Below are positions 1 to 9,307 of a DNA stretch of 64,000 bases, in pieces. Location of the stretch: positions 532,681 to 596,680 of the forward strand of contig DAOKYU010000001.1 of assembly GCA_035325995.1 (NCBI GenBank), in the 5' to 3' direction. The notes under the pieces are model-generated. The model was given only the letters and a program-made list of their open reading frames with translations. It was not told where the DNA came from and ran no database searches. Position 1 is the stretch's first letter; every line of letters begins with the position of its first letter. The DNA comes from Thermodesulfobacteriota bacterium (GTDB taxonomy: Bacteria > Desulfobacterota_D > UBA1144 > Nemesobacterales > UBA2774). The position numbers and the translations under genes are program-made.

Positions 1-236
1 CCGTCGTCTATCGTCACCAGGAGCTGGCCTACCTTTATCGTCTCGCCCGACTTCACGTGAACCTCTTTTATCACGCCGTCCGCGGGGGACGGTATTTCGA
101 GCGCGGCCTTGTCCGTCTCGAGCTCCATTAACGCCTGGTCCTTCGACACCTTGTCTCCGGCCGAAACGTATACGGTCGTAACGTCGCCTGTCTCTATGTC
201 CTCGCCGAGGTCCGGGAGTTTGAATTCTATAGCCAT
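1..236 (-). CDS. aceF: Pyruvate dehydrogenase E2, dihydrolipoamide acetyltransferase (N-terminal part, runs off window)
   Basis: Only the first 78 codons are present. They form a biotinyl/lipoyl attachment domain: it opens MAIEFKLPDLGED and carries the lipoylation motif ELETDKA, with the acceptor lysine at residue 43. E2 passes acetyl groups from E1 to CoA on a swinging lipoyl arm. The start at 236 is preceded by AGAGG about 9 nt upstream. The gene lies 86 bp downstream of aceE on the same strand, so E1 and E2 form an operon. The catalytic acyltransferase domain lies outside the window, so assignment to pyruvate rather than another 2-oxoacid rests on the aceE neighbour. Confidence 0.9.
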   Translation of the reverse strand, partial: MAIEFKLPDLGEDIETGDVTTVYVSAGDKVSKDQALMELETDKAALEIPSPADGVIKEVHVKSGETIKVGQLLVTIDD

Positions 237-322
237 TTGGAGTCGCCTCTTTTTACCGGTCTTTATAACTGTTCTAACACACGGCGCGGCCCCGCGTAAG
301 GAGCTTTTTGATTAGCGCCGTC

Positions 323-3001
323 TCAGGAAACGAGCGGGCTCGCCTTTCCGGGATTGACGCCCATGTCTCTTATCGCATTCTCGACGACGCCCGAGCCGAT
401 TTTCTTTTCCCACGTAAGGGACGCCAGGACCGCGAGGGTTATATATCTCCAGTCCACCTCGAAGAAGTCCCTGAGCGCCTTCCGGCCCGCGCTCCTCCCG
501 AAGCCGTCCGTCCCGAGCGAGACGAGCGGGCGCGGCAGCCACTGGGATATCGAATCCGGGAGGGCCGTCACGTAGTCGGACGCCGCCACTATGACGCCCG
601 GGGCGTCCCCGAGGCATGCGGCCGCGTACGGCGTCCGCTTTATCTCCGACGGATGGAGCATGTTCCAGCGGTCGCACTCGTAGCCGTCCCTGTGGAGCTC
701 CTTATAGCTCGTGACGCTCCACACGTCGGCGGCGACGCCGTACTTCTCTTCGAGCACCTTCTGCGCCGTAAGCACTTCGTTGAGTATCGTCCCGCTCCCG
801 AGGAGCTGCGCCCTGAGATCGCCGTTCTTGTTCGCCGCGGCCCTGAACCTGTACATGCCCTTCAGTATCCCCTCGCGCGCGCCCTCGGGCATCGGGGGCT
901 GCTCGTAGGTTTCGTTCATGACGGTTATGTAGTACATCAGGTCTTCCTGCTCGCCGAACATGCGCCTTATGCCTTCCTCGACGATGACGGCTATCTCGTA
1001 GGCGAACGCCGGGTCGTATGCTTTCAGGTTCGGCAGCGGATACGCGAGAAGGTGGCTGTGCCCGTCCTGGTGCTGGAGCCCCTCGCCCGCGAGCGTCGTC
1101 CGCCCCGCCGTGCCGCCGACGAGGAATCCCTTCGCGCGCGAATCGCCCGCCGCCCAGATGAGGTCGCCGATGCGCTGGAACCCGAACATCGAGTAGAAGA
1201 TGAAGAACGGGATCATGTTGATGCCGTGGTTGGCGTACGACGTCCCCGCGGCGATGAAGGACGACATCGCGCCCGCCTCGGTGATGCCCTCTTCGAGTAT
1301 CTGGCCGTCCCTGGCTTCTTTATAAAAGAGGAGCGTTTCGGCGTCTACCGGGTCGTAGAGCTGGCCCACGTGCGAGTATATACCGACCTGCCTGAAGAGG
1401 GATTCCATGCCGAACGTGCGGGCTTCGTCCGGGACTATGGGGACCATGTACTTTCCGATATTCTTATCCTTAAGGAGCTTGGCGAGGAGCCTCACTATAG
1501 CCATGGTCGTCGCGGCCGCCCTTCCGCCCGAGCCCTTGTGGAACTCCTCGAACAGCGCGGGCGACGGGAGCTCCATCGGGCCCGCGAGTACTTTCCTCTG
1601 CGGGAGGAACCCGCCGAGCTCGCGGCGTCTTTCGAGGAGATATTTTATCTCGGGGCTGTCGTCGGGCGGCCTGTAGAAGGGCGCCTTGGCGACGTCCTCG
1701 TCCGATATGGGGATGTTGAACCGCCGCCTGAATTCACGGAGCTCGTCTTCGTTCAGCTTCTTCTGCTGGTGGGTGACGTTCCTCCCCTCCCCTGCCTCGC
1801 CGAGCCCGTATCCCTTTATCGTTTTCGCGAGTATGACGGTCGGCGAGCCTTCGTTCTCCACCGCTGCCTTGTAAGCGGGGTATATCTTCTCGGGGTCGTG
1901 CCCGCCGCGGCGGAGCTTTTGAAGCTGCTCGTCGGAGAGGTCTTTAACCATCTCGAGTAGCTCGGGATATTTCCCGAAGAAGTGCCTGCGTATGTATTCG
2001 CCGTCGGCGACGCTGTATTTCTGGTAATCCCCGTCGACAGCCTCGCCCATGCGTTTTACGAGGAGCCCGTCCTTGTCTTTGGCCAGGAGAGGGTCCCAGT
2101 TGCTGCCCCAGATGACTTTTATGACGTTCCACCCGGCGCCCCGGAATATGGCCTCCAGCTCCTGGATTATCTTGCTGTTGCCCCTTACGGGACCGTCCAG
2201 CCGCTGGAGGTTGCTGTTGATTACGAATATGAGGTTGTCGAGCTTCTCCCTCGAAGCGAGCGTTATGGCGCCGAGGGTCTCGGGCTCGTCGCATTCGCCG
2301 TCCCCCAGAAACACCCATACGCGCGTGTCGGAGGGCTCCTTAAGGCCCCTGTCTTCGAGGTAGCGGTTGAACCGCGCCTGGTATATCGCCATTATGGGGC
2401 TGAGGCCCATCGACACCGTCGGGAACTGCCAGAAGCGCGGCATGAGCCACGGGTGCGGGTAGGACGAAAGGCCCCCGTTGGGCGAGAGCTCGCGCCTGAA
2501 GTTCTGGAGGTCCTCGATGGAGAGCCGCCCTTCGAGAAACGCCCTCGCGTATATGCCGGGCGAGGCGTGGCCCTGGAAGTAGACCATATCGCCCTCGCTC
2601 CTTCCGTCGGGGCCTCTAAGGAAGTGGTTGAACGCGACTTCGTAGAGCGCGGCCGCCGAGGCGTAGGTCGATATGTGGCCGCCTATGCCCTCTTCGAGCC
2701 TGTTGGCGCGGACGACCATTGCCATCGCGTTCCACCGGATGAGGCTCCGTATGTTCCATTCGATATCCTGCCTGCCGGGATACTGGGGCTGCTTCGAGAG
2801 GGGGAACGTGTTTATGTAGGGTGTGTTGGCGGTGAACGGGAGCCTGACGCCCTTTTTCTGCGCGTGTATCTGGAGGATCTTTATGAGCGTGGCCGCCCGC
2901 TCTTCGCCCGCCGTTTCGAGGACGTAATCGAGGGATTCGAGCCATTCCCTGTTCTCTATCTTCTCGAGCTCCTTTTTTCTGTCGTCGGATTTTTCGGGCA
3001 T
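323..3001 (-). CDS. aceE: Pyruvate dehydrogenase E1 component, homodimeric type
   Basis: A 892-residue protein, close to the usual length of about 890 for AceE. It decarboxylates pyruvate with thiamine diphosphate and acetylates the E2 lipoyl group. The ThDP/Mg motif is visible as GDGECDEPE followed by an INSN segment about 30 residues later. The transketolase-like middle (TSYANHGINMIPFFIFYSMF) and C-terminal AceE blocks are intact. I chose the ATG at 3001 (MPEKSDDRKK) because AGAGG stands about 9 nt upstream; an in-frame start at 3073 has no ribosome site and adds unconserved residues. It is first in an operon with aceF and divergent from lpd, sharing the 225-bp region 3002-3226. Confidence 0.96.
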   Translation of the reverse strand: MPEKSDDRKKELEKIENREWLESLDYVLETAGEERAATLIKILQIHAQKKGVRLPFTANTPYINTFPLSKQPQYPGRQDIEWNIRSLIRWNAMAMVVRANRLEEGIGGHISTYASAAALYEVAFNHFLRGPDGRSEGDMVYFQGHASPGIYARAFLEGRLSIEDLQNFRRELSPNGGLSSYPHPWLMPRFWQFPTVSMGLSPIMAIYQARFNRYLEDRGLKEPSDTRVWVFLGDGECDEPETLGAITLASREKLDNLIFVINSNLQRLDGPVRGNSKIIQELEAIFRGAGWNVIKVIWGSNWDPLLAKDKDGLLVKRMGEAVDGDYQKYSVADGEYIRRHFFGKYPELLEMVKDLSDEQLQKLRRGGHDPEKIYPAYKAAVENEGSPTVILAKTIKGYGLGEAGEGRNVTHQQKKLNEDELREFRRRFNIPISDEDVAKAPFYRPPDDSPEIKYLLERRRELGGFLPQRKVLAGPMELPSPALFEEFHKGSGGRAAATTMAIVRLLAKLLKDKNIGKYMVPIVPDEARTFGMESLFRQVGIYSHVGQLYDPVDAETLLFYKEARDGQILEEGITEAGAMSSFIAAGTSYANHGINMIPFFIFYSMFGFQRIGDLIWAAGDSRAKGFLVGGTAGRTTLAGEGLQHQDGHSHLLAYPLPNLKAYDPAFAYEIAVIVEEGIRRMFGEQEDLMYYITVMNETYEQPPMPEGAREGILKGMYRFRAAANKNGDLRAQLLGSGTILNEVLTAQKVLEEKYGVAADVWSVTSYKELHRDGYECDRWNMLHPSEIKRTPYAAACLGDAPGVIVAASDYVTALPDSISQWLPRPLVSLGTDGFGRSAGRKALRDFFEVDWRYITLAVLASLTWEKKIGSGVVENAIRDMGVNPGKASPLVS

Positions 3002-3189
3002 CGGCGGGACCTCTGATCGAGCGTATTTTGGCGTCTTGAGTACACTAAATATTAAAGCACCCCCCGTCTTCAAGTCAACCGGTTTTACCGGCGCGGAGCT
3101 TTCGGCGGCCGGTGGACGGGTATCTGCGGAATGGGCCTCCGAATTCGGTTCACGGGGCGTTAAAATCGATTATTTTAGGGCAAAACCGA

Positions 3190-3217
3190 TTGACGCTATA
3201 ACAATAAAATATATACT
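3190..3217 (+). promoter_or_regulatory. lpd promoter, probably giving a leaderless mRNA
   Basis: TTGACG (3190-3195), a 16-nt spacer and TATACT (3212-3217) form a good sigma-70-type promoter. The -10 ends 9 nt before the lpd ATG, so transcription should start within about 2 nt of the codon. There is no Shine-Dalgarno sequence. Confidence 0.65.
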
Positions 3218-3226
3218 ACTTCCACT

Positions 3227-4660
3227 ATGGAAAAATTCGATCTGACAGTCATCGGAACCGGCCCCGGCGGGTACGTCGCCGCCATCAGGGCCGCACAGCT
3301 GGGAATGAAGGTAGCGGTAATCGAAAGGGACAGGCCGGGGGGCGTCTGCCTCAACTGGGGATGCATACCCTCGAAGTCCATACTCAAATGCGCCGAGGTG
3401 TATCAGTACTTCAAGCACTCGGATCAATTCGGCATAGAGCACACCGGGCTCAAGTATGATTTTTCGAAAGTTATCGACAAGAGCCGGGGCGCTTCGGATA
3501 CGCTCACCAAAGGCGTCGAATTCCTCTTAAAGAAAAACAAGATCACGCTAATCAGCGGGACGGGGAAGCTGATCGCGAAGAACAAGGTCGGCGTCACACA
3601 GGAGAAGGGCCAGATCGAAGTCGAGTCGGACAAGATTCTGATAGCCACGGGCTCGGTTCCGGTAACCCTTCCGGGCCTCGAGGTCGACGGCAAGCTCGTC
3701 ATGACGAGCGACGAGGCGATATTCTACAGGGAAGTGCCGCCGTCGGTCGTCGTCATAGGCGGCGGATATATCGGCGCCGAGTTCGCATACGTCTACAACT
3801 CGTTCGGGAGCAAGGTCACGATAGTCGAGATGCTCGACCACCTCATTCCCGGCGCCGACGAAGACGTATCGAGAGAGCTCGAAAAGAGCTTCAAGAAGGC
3901 CGGCATGGACGTTCTTACGGCGACGAAATTCAAAGAAGTGAAAAAGAAGAAAAAGACGGTGGACGTCGTTCTTGAAAAGCTCTCCGACAAGAGCGAGGTC
4001 ACAGTTTCCGCCGCGATGGTTCTGGTGGCCGTCGGCAGGCGCCCGATAGCGAACGACGCGCCGACGTCTCTCAGCTACTACAAGAAATCGGCCGACATAG
4101 GCCTAAGCGATTTGCGCATCGAGCTCGACGAGCGCGGGTTCGTAAAGACCGACGATTCCTACATGACGACCTGCTCGGGCGTCTACGCGATTGGGGACGT
4201 CGCGGGCCCTCCTCTTCTCGCCCACAAGGCCTCTGAAGAGGGCGTCGCGGCTGTGGAGATGATGGCCGGGCTCACGAGCAAGGTCCATTACGACAACATC
4301 CCCGGGTGCGTTTACTGTCAGCCCGAGGTGTCCATGCTCGGCATGACCGAAAAGCAGGTGAAGGACCTCGGCTATAACTACAGCGTCGGCAAGTTCCCGT
4401 TCAAGGCGGCGGGTAAGGCCGTCGGCACGGGCGAGACGGATGGATTCGTGAAAATCATCGCCGACAAGGCGACAGGCGAGATACTCGGCGCCCACATCAT
4501 AGGCCACGGCGCAACGGAGCTAATAGCTGAAATTGCGGTCGGAAGGACGCTCGAAACGACGCCGCTCGAAATAGCGATAACGTCGCACGCCCACCCCACG
4601 CTTTCAGAGGCGGTCATGGAGGCGGCGCTGGCTGCCATGGGACGGGCCAGGAATATCTGA
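3227..4660 (+). CDS. lpd: Dihydrolipoamide dehydrogenase (E3)
   Basis: A 477-residue flavoprotein disulfide reductase that reoxidises the lipoyl arm of 2-oxoacid dehydrogenases with NAD+. Visible features are the FAD-binding GTGPGG near residues 10-15, the redox disulfide GGVCLNWGCIPSK (Cys41 and Cys46), the second dinucleotide motif GGGYIGAEF, the FAD motif YAIGDVAG and the C-terminal active-site segment HAHPTLSEAVMEA with the catalytic His-Glu pair. It diverges from aceE-aceF and is followed 77 bp later by lipB. It has its own promoter, so E3 can be made independently for other complexes such as glycine cleavage. Confidence 0.96.
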   Translation: MEKFDLTVIGTGPGGYVAAIRAAQLGMKVAVIERDRPGGVCLNWGCIPSKSILKCAEVYQYFKHSDQFGIEHTGLKYDFSKVIDKSRGASDTLTKGVEFLLKKNKITLISGTGKLIAKNKVGVTQEKGQIEVESDKILIATGSVPVTLPGLEVDGKLVMTSDEAIFYREVPPSVVVIGGGYIGAEFAYVYNSFGSKVTIVEMLDHLIPGADEDVSRELEKSFKKAGMDVLTATKFKEVKKKKKTVDVVLEKLSDKSEVTVSAAMVLVAVGRRPIANDAPTSLSYYKKSADIGLSDLRIELDERGFVKTDDSYMTTCSGVYAIGDVAGPPLLAHKASEEGVAAVEMMAGLTSKVHYDNIPGCVYCQPEVSMLGMTEKQVKDLGYNYSVGKFPFKAAGKAVGTGETDGFVKIIADKATGEILGAHIIGHGATELIAEIAVGRTLETTPLEIAITSHAHPTLSEAVMEAALAAMGRARNI

Positions 4661-4725
4661 CGAATCTCCAGGGCCGGGTGTGATCTGAATTTGCCAATTT
4701 TTCTATACATTCTCCTGATTCCGGA

Positions 4726-4731
4726 TATAAT
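4726..4731 (+). promoter_or_regulatory. lipB -10 element (TATAAT), 6 nt before the start codon
   Basis: A perfect TATAAT ends 6 nt before the ATG at 4738, which would put the transcription start on the A of the start codon. No clear -35 and no Shine-Dalgarno are present. The spacing matches other genes in this window. Confidence 0.5.
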
Positions 4732-4737
4732 AAAATA

Positions 4738-5469
4738 ATGAACACATTCAAGGTCTATAAGCTTGGCATGGTTCCTTACAGGAAGGCGCTCGACATTCAG
4801 CTCAGCCTTCTCGAAAAGAGGAAAAACGGGGAAATCGGCGACACGCTTTTACTTCTCGAACACCCCCCTACTCTCACGACCGGACGCAGGGGCAACATGG
4901 CCAACCTGCTCGTTTCGGAAAAGCTCCTGGCCGAAAGGGGCATCCACTTCGAGGTCATAAGCCGCGGGGGGGACGTCACTTTCCACGGCCCGGGTCAGCT
5001 CGTCGGCTACCCTATATTCGACCTTTCAGCGGACAAGGACGTCCACAAATACCTCCGGAGGCTCGAGGACGCGATAATCCTCGCCCTGAGGCCCTACGCG
5101 ATACCTGCAAGGAGCATCGAGGGTGTAACGGGCGTCTGGGCGAAGTGGCACAAGATCGCTTCCATAGGGGTGGGAGTAAAAAAATGGATTACTTACCATG
5201 GTTTCGCACTCAATGTTAATACGGACCTTTCATGTTTCGACCTCATAGTCCCGTGCGGCATACAGGACGTCAGGATGACGTCCATACAGAGGTGGCAGGC
5301 GAGGCAGGACGAGGTCGATATGGTAGGCGTCGAGGAAAATATAATTAAAGCCTTTTCTCAGGTATTTAACAAAAAGCACCTTAAAACCGTAACTCTTTTT
5401 GGAAGCAACGCCGAAGACAGCGCAGATTTCGAGCTGATGCTCGACATAGAAAAGCGGCTCGAAAGCTAA
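4738..5469 (+). CDS. lipB: Octanoyl-[acyl carrier protein]:protein N-octanoyltransferase
   Basis: A 243-residue LipB, which moves octanoyl groups from ACP to lipoyl-domain lysines; LipA then inserts sulfur. The family signature RGGDVTFHGPGQLVGYPIF is complete, with its conserved His at residue 83. The catalytic cysteine lies in LIVPCGI (Cys173), and AKWHKIASIG carries the conserved lysine. The position directly after lpd and opposite the E1/E2 operon fits supply of lipoyl groups to the pyruvate dehydrogenase complex. A near-consensus -10 abuts the start, so the mRNA may be leaderless. Confidence 0.95.
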   Translation: MNTFKVYKLGMVPYRKALDIQLSLLEKRKNGEIGDTLLLLEHPPTLTTGRRGNMANLLVSEKLLAERGIHFEVISRGGDVTFHGPGQLVGYPIFDLSADKDVHKYLRRLEDAIILALRPYAIPARSIEGVTGVWAKWHKIASIGVGVKKWITYHGFALNVNTDLSCFDLIVPCGIQDVRMTSIQRWQARQDEVDMVGVEENIIKAFSQVFNKKHLKTVTLFGSNAEDSADFELMLDIEKRLES

Positions 5470-5623
5470 GCGGGTGCCGGTGTCTACGGGGCTCTGCTGC
5501 CGGGGCGGCATCGGTCGCTCCCTCGAGATATTTGCCGGACTCTCCCGTTCCGGGGAGCTCCGCGGACGAATGAAGCCCCCTCCACTCGCTCCTCCGCCCA
5601 AACCCACTATACGGCGCGGCTTA

Positions 5624-6325
5624 TCACAAAAAGTTCTTCAGGTGCGCCCGCTTGTTTATGTTGAGCTTCTTGAATATCTTCGACAGGTGGTGCTTTACGG
5701 TCTTTTCGCTTATGTAGAGCTCGCTTGCGATCTCGCGGTTCTTCTTCCCCCTCCCCGCGAGCTGCATTATTTCGAGCTCGCGCCTTGTAAAGGACGGTAT
5801 CGAAAACTCTTCCCTGTCCGCCCCCCGTGATTTGTAGAAGAAGAGCTGATCGCTGATGAACTTCTCCATGATCTTCCTCCTGTGCCAGAGCCCGCCCGAG
5901 GCAGCGCAGCCTATGGCATCGACCAGCGTCTCCTGCTCGAAGTTCTCGAGAAGAACGCCCTTTACACCGATCTTCAGCATCGTCAGCTCCTTGTCGAAAT
6001 CGTGAGCCTTTATAATCGTGAGGACGTTTACGCTGGGGAATTCCGAGATGGCGGAGCGTATGGATTCGAGCGTCTCCGGGGAATCTATGTCCTTGTCGTC
6101 GTCGTTTATGATGACTACGTCCGGGTCGGTTTCGTATATCTTGAGCATCATCTCGACCCTGCCCATCGACTGACCTGCAACCTTCACGGACGGCGCGTTC
6201 GCAAGCATTCCGGTTATGCCTTTTATCATAAGCGGGTGCAGGCTTACGACGAGGACGCTCACCGGCTCGCCGCCGCCCTCGCCGGGCCCGAATACCGGGC
6301 CGTTTCTCCTCGAATGGATGCTCAT
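5624..6325 (-). CDS. LuxR-family regulator with a degenerate (pseudo-)receiver domain
   Basis: A 233-residue NarL/FixJ-type protein. Residues about 20-145 align with a receiver domain and residues about 165-230 form a LuxR helix-turn-helix (FTRRELEIMQLAGRGKKN, then ISEKTVKHHLSKIFKKL). The receiver has lost its chemistry: the acidic pair is VSLHP instead of DDHP, the phospho-acceptor position reads VIIND so the acceptor Asp is Asn, and the conserved Lys of LLK is Glu (LLENF). It probably works without phosphorylation or binds another signal. It faces away from the histidine kinase operon across a 310-bp gap. GGTGATGA precedes the start. Confidence 0.85.
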   Translation of the reverse strand: MSIHSRRNGPVFGPGEGGGEPVSVLVVSLHPLMIKGITGMLANAPSVKVAGQSMGRVEMMLKIYETDPDVVIINDDDKDIDSPETLESIRSAISEFPSVNVLTIIKAHDFDKELTMLKIGVKGVLLENFEQETLVDAIGCAASGGLWHRRKIMEKFISDQLFFYKSRGADREEFSIPSFTRRELEIMQLAGRGKKNREIASELYISEKTVKHHLSKIFKKLNINKRAHLKNFL

Positions 6326-6635
6326 TCATCACCGGGTTTTATTGCGTTTGTTAGATAATAAGTGAATGCTGGAATTATGGACACCCTTATTTATAACAAA
6401 ATACCCGGGCTGACGCAATCGGGTGATTACTGTATTTCATTTAGGGCAATACTGTAGGTTCACAATCGAATATCTATTATTCAAAGGGACATACAGAAAT
6501 GCTTTTGGCTGTCTTAAATAATTACATCACTACCGAAACACTGGAAGGAAGCGGACAGATATATTATTATAAACTATCCCAGGCCGTATATTGCCGGCGT
6601 AAAACGCCAGTGGCCGGCGAGAAGGCGTCAGGCGA
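6326..6635. other. Intergenic region upstream of the signalling operon
   Basis: AT-rich, 310 bp between two divergent regulators. It has -10-like sequences for both directions, for example TATTAT near 6566 for the rightward operon. A small hairpin (GGCGT-AAA-ACGCC) near 6598-6610 lies just before the kinase start and could shape the leader of that mRNA. I see no ORF or RNA gene. Confidence 0.4.
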
Positions 6636-8735
6636 GTGAACCGAATAAAGCGAGAAAATAACGTAGAGCCCCGGACACTGGCCCCATCGGATGGGGCTGA
6701 AAACGAAATAGAGGCCCTCCGTAAGAAGGTGCGCCAGCTCGAAGAAAATCTTTCCCGGCACAGGGGCTACAGCGAAAAGCTCGGGCTGCTCTGCTCGGAG
6801 ATCGAAAACCTCGTAAACGACGGTACCGAAGCACCTGTATCCATTGGGGGGATGTCCGGGGGCGAAGTGCTTTCCGCCGAGCACACGGAGCTTATCTATA
6901 AGAGCCTCCTCCACTACGAAAAGATGAGCCGTTATGAAAAGATCATACGCATCATCACACAGAGCGTTCACCGCTCGCTCGACCCGGGCGAGGTCATAAA
7001 CATAGCCGTCGAGGAAATGAACAAGCACATCGAGTCCGCCGAGAACGTTTGTATATACATGGTCGAGGGGGACGATGCCGTACTGAAATCCTTCAGGGGA
7101 TTCCCGAAGAAGATAATGAAGCTGCTCGGCGTGATCCCCTATCCCGGGGGCTTTACGTGGAGGACGATAATCGACTCGAAACCGATCCACTGCCCCGACG
7201 TCGACGAGGATGCGCTCATAGGGCCCAAGGGGCGCGAGATCGGGACGAAGTCCTACGTCTGCATGCCCATATGCCACGCGGGGAAGGCGATAGGGAGCAT
7301 CAACGTAAACTCCGCGCGGAAACACGCCTTCGGGAAGGAGGAGCTTCACCTCCTCGAAAAGGTCGCCGGGCAGATAGAATCCGCCATAAACAACGCCCGG
7401 CAGGCCGAAGAGCTCAGGAAGTCGAAAGAGGAGCTAAGGGACAACATAGCCAAGCTCAGGCGAAAGAATCGCTACGAGAGGGTCATAAACACGGTCACGA
7501 TGAGCCTTCACCAGTCGCTCAGGCTGGGTGAGGTTTTCGAAAACGCCGTCGAGAGCCTACACAAGGAGGTTCGCGAGGCCGAGCACGTGCTCGTATATCT
7601 CGTCGAGAGCGGGAAGCAGCCCGGTTTCGGGAACGGATCCTACGCCGTGCTCAAGGCCCAGCGCGGCCACGAGATTAAATTCCTCGAGAAGATCGAGAGG
7701 ATCCCCTATCCCCGCGGCACAACCTGGGAGACGATAATCGAAGGCCGGGCCAAGTTCATACCCGACGCCGAGGAGGACCCGAGTCTCGGGCAGGCGGCTA
7801 GGGACTTCGGCGCGGCGAGCTACGTCTCGATGCCGCTCAAGCTCGAAGACGATACTGTGGGATGCATTCACATCCATTCGTTCAAAAAGGGAGCGTTCAC
7901 GAAGGACCATCTGAAGCTCCTCGAAATAGTGGCGAAGCAGCTCGAAACGGCTATAAACAACGCCCGCAAAACGGAGGCGCTCCGTAAGTCCGAGGAAGCG
8001 CTGAGGAAAACGAAAGACGACCTCGAAGAGCGCGTCAGGGAGAGAACGTCCGAGCTCCAGAAATCGAACACGCTCCTCATAAAGGAGATACTCGAGCGAA
8101 GGTGCGTCGAAAACGAGCTCAAGCAGTCGCTCGCCGAAAAGGACGTGCTGCTGAAAGAAATCCACTACCGCGTCAAGAATAACCTCCAGATAATATCGAG
8201 CCTTCTGAACCTGCAGTCGCGGAAGATAAAGGACAAAAATGCGCGTTTGTCCTTTCTCGAAAGCAATAACCGCATACAGTCCATAGCGACGCTCCACGAG
8301 CAGCTCTACCGCTCGAAGGATTTATCGAGGATAGATTTCGGCTCGCACATTCGCAACATGACGAACCACCTTCTCCGCTCGTACGGCGTCAGGAACAGCG
8401 ATATTAACGTGGAGATCGACGCCGGCCTGGTCTATCTCAACATCAACACGGCGATTCCCTGCGGGCTCATAGTGAACGAGCTCGTCTCCAACGCGATAAA
8501 GCACGGATTCGCCGGGCGGACGAAGGGGAATATAAAAATCGGCTTCGGCAAGGACGGCGAGAGATACGTTCTCACCGTGGCGAACGACGGCGAAAGGTTC
8601 CCGGAAGACGTGGACATCAACGACAGCGCGACTCTCGGCCTCGAGCTCGTCACATCGCTCGCAAAGCAGCTCAAGGGCTCGATCGGCATGTCCAGCGGAG
8701 AAGTGACGGAATTCAGGCTCGAGTTCCGCTCCTGA
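6636..8735 (+). CDS. Cytoplasmic two-GAF sensor histidine kinase, HisKA_2 type
   Basis: A 699-residue protein with a GTG start. In order: a coiled coil (about 20-45), a GAF sensor domain (about 90-250), a short linker, a second GAF domain (about 285-440) similar to the first, a long coiled coil (about 440-500, with [13 protein letters not shown]), the dimerisation/phosphoacceptor helix [20 protein letters not shown] with His510, and an ATPase domain with the N box [12 protein letters not shown]. The HxxxKNNLQ form and lack of membrane segments mark a soluble HisKA_2/HWE-like kinase. The response regulator follows 22 bp later, so the pair probably forms a two-component system. The GAF ligand cannot be read from sequence. 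Confidence 0.93.
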   Translation: MNRIKRENNVEPRTLAPSDGAENEIEALRKKVRQLEENLSRHRGYSEKLGLLCSEIENLVNDGTEAPVSIGGMSGGEVLSAEHTELIYKSLLHYEKMSRYEKIIRIITQSVHRSLDPGEVINIAVEEMNKHIESAENVCIYMVEGDDAVLKSFRGFPKKIMKLLGVIPYPGGFTWRTIIDSKPIHCPDVDEDALIGPKGREIGTKSYVCMPICHAGKAIGSINVNSARKHAFGKEELHLLEKVAGQIESAINNARQAEELRKSKEELRDNIAKLRRKNRYERVINTVTMSLHQSLRLGEVFENAVESLHKEVREAEHVLVYLVESGKQPGFGNGSYAVLKAQRGHEIKFLEKIERIPYPRGTTWETIIEGRAKFIPDAEEDPSLGQAARDFGAASYVSMPLKLEDDTVGCIHIHSFKKGAFTKDHLKLLEIVAKQLETAINNARKTEALRKSEEALRKTKDDLEERVRERTSELQKSNTLLIKEILERRCVENELKQSLAEKDVLLKEIHYRVKNNLQIISSLLNLQSRKIKDKNARLSFLESNNRIQSIATLHEQLYRSKDLSRIDFGSHIRNMTNHLLRSYGVRNSDINVEIDAGLVYLNINTAIPCGLIVNELVSNAIKHGFAGRTKGNIKIGFGKDGERYVLTVANDGERFPEDVDINDSATLGLELVTSLAKQLKGSIGMSSGEVTEFRLEFRS

Positions 8736-8757
8736 ATTAAAATCGTGGAAGGATAAA

Positions 8758-9303
8758 ATGGAAGATATAAAGGTTCTGATCGTCGAGGACGAGATAATAG
8801 TCGCGAGACACATAGAAGACACGCTTCTCAGCCTCGGGTACGGGGTGGTGGGCATAGTGTCTTCGGGCGATGAGGCGATAAGGCTGTCCGGTGAATCTCC
8901 CCGGCCCGACATCGTGCTGATGGACATAATGCTGGAAGGTGAAATTGACGGGATAGAGGCAGCGGAGAGGATTCGCAAAAGCTACAGCATCCCGATAATC
9001 TTCCTCACGGCGTTTTCGAACGAGAAGACGCTCCACAGGGCGAAGACCGCAAAGCCATACGGATATATACTTAAGCCCTTTCAGGAGACCGACTTCTTCA
9101 CCTCTATCGAGATAGCGATTCACAAGCACAGGATTGAAAGAAAGCTCGTCGCGGAGACGGAAAACGCCCTCGCCGCCATAATAGGGAGCGCCGAGGTCTT
9201 CCTCGAAGAAGGCGCCGAGAAGCACGACAGCGAAACGCTCCGGAGGATAGAGGCCATAAGGCACGCGGCGATGATAATAAAGGACACGATAGAAGAACTC
9301 TAG
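8758..9303 (+). CDS. Response regulator, receiver domain only plus a helical tail
   Basis: A 181-residue protein. Residues 1-125 form an intact receiver: acidic pair VEDE, phospho-acceptor Asp56 in LMDIML, and conserved Lys in YILKPF. The remaining 55 residues look helical and hold no recognised output domain, so it may act by binding another protein, such as the regulator encoded next. GGAAGG lies 7-12 nt before the ATG. It sits between the GAF kinase and the MEDS-LuxR gene, which suggests a kinase to receiver to transcription factor operon. Confidence 0.92.
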   Translation: MEDIKVLIVEDEIIVARHIEDTLLSLGYGVVGIVSSGDEAIRLSGESPRPDIVLMDIMLEGEIDGIEAAERIRKSYSIPIIFLTAFSNEKTLHRAKTAKPYGYILKPFQETDFFTSIEIAIHKHRIERKLVAETENALAAIIGSAEVFLEEGAEKHDSETLRRIEAIRHAAMIIKDTIEEL

Positions 9304-9307
9304 AGAG

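Noticed and set aside
308..1960. Long open frame on the plus strand opposite aceE
   Set aside because: It is the antisense shadow of a GC-rich gene with clear AceE motifs; its product is Arg/Pro-rich and resembles nothing.
3002..3073. Upstream in-frame start for aceE
   Set aside because: No ribosome site, and the extra 24 residues are not AceE-like; the ATG at 3001 has AGAGG.
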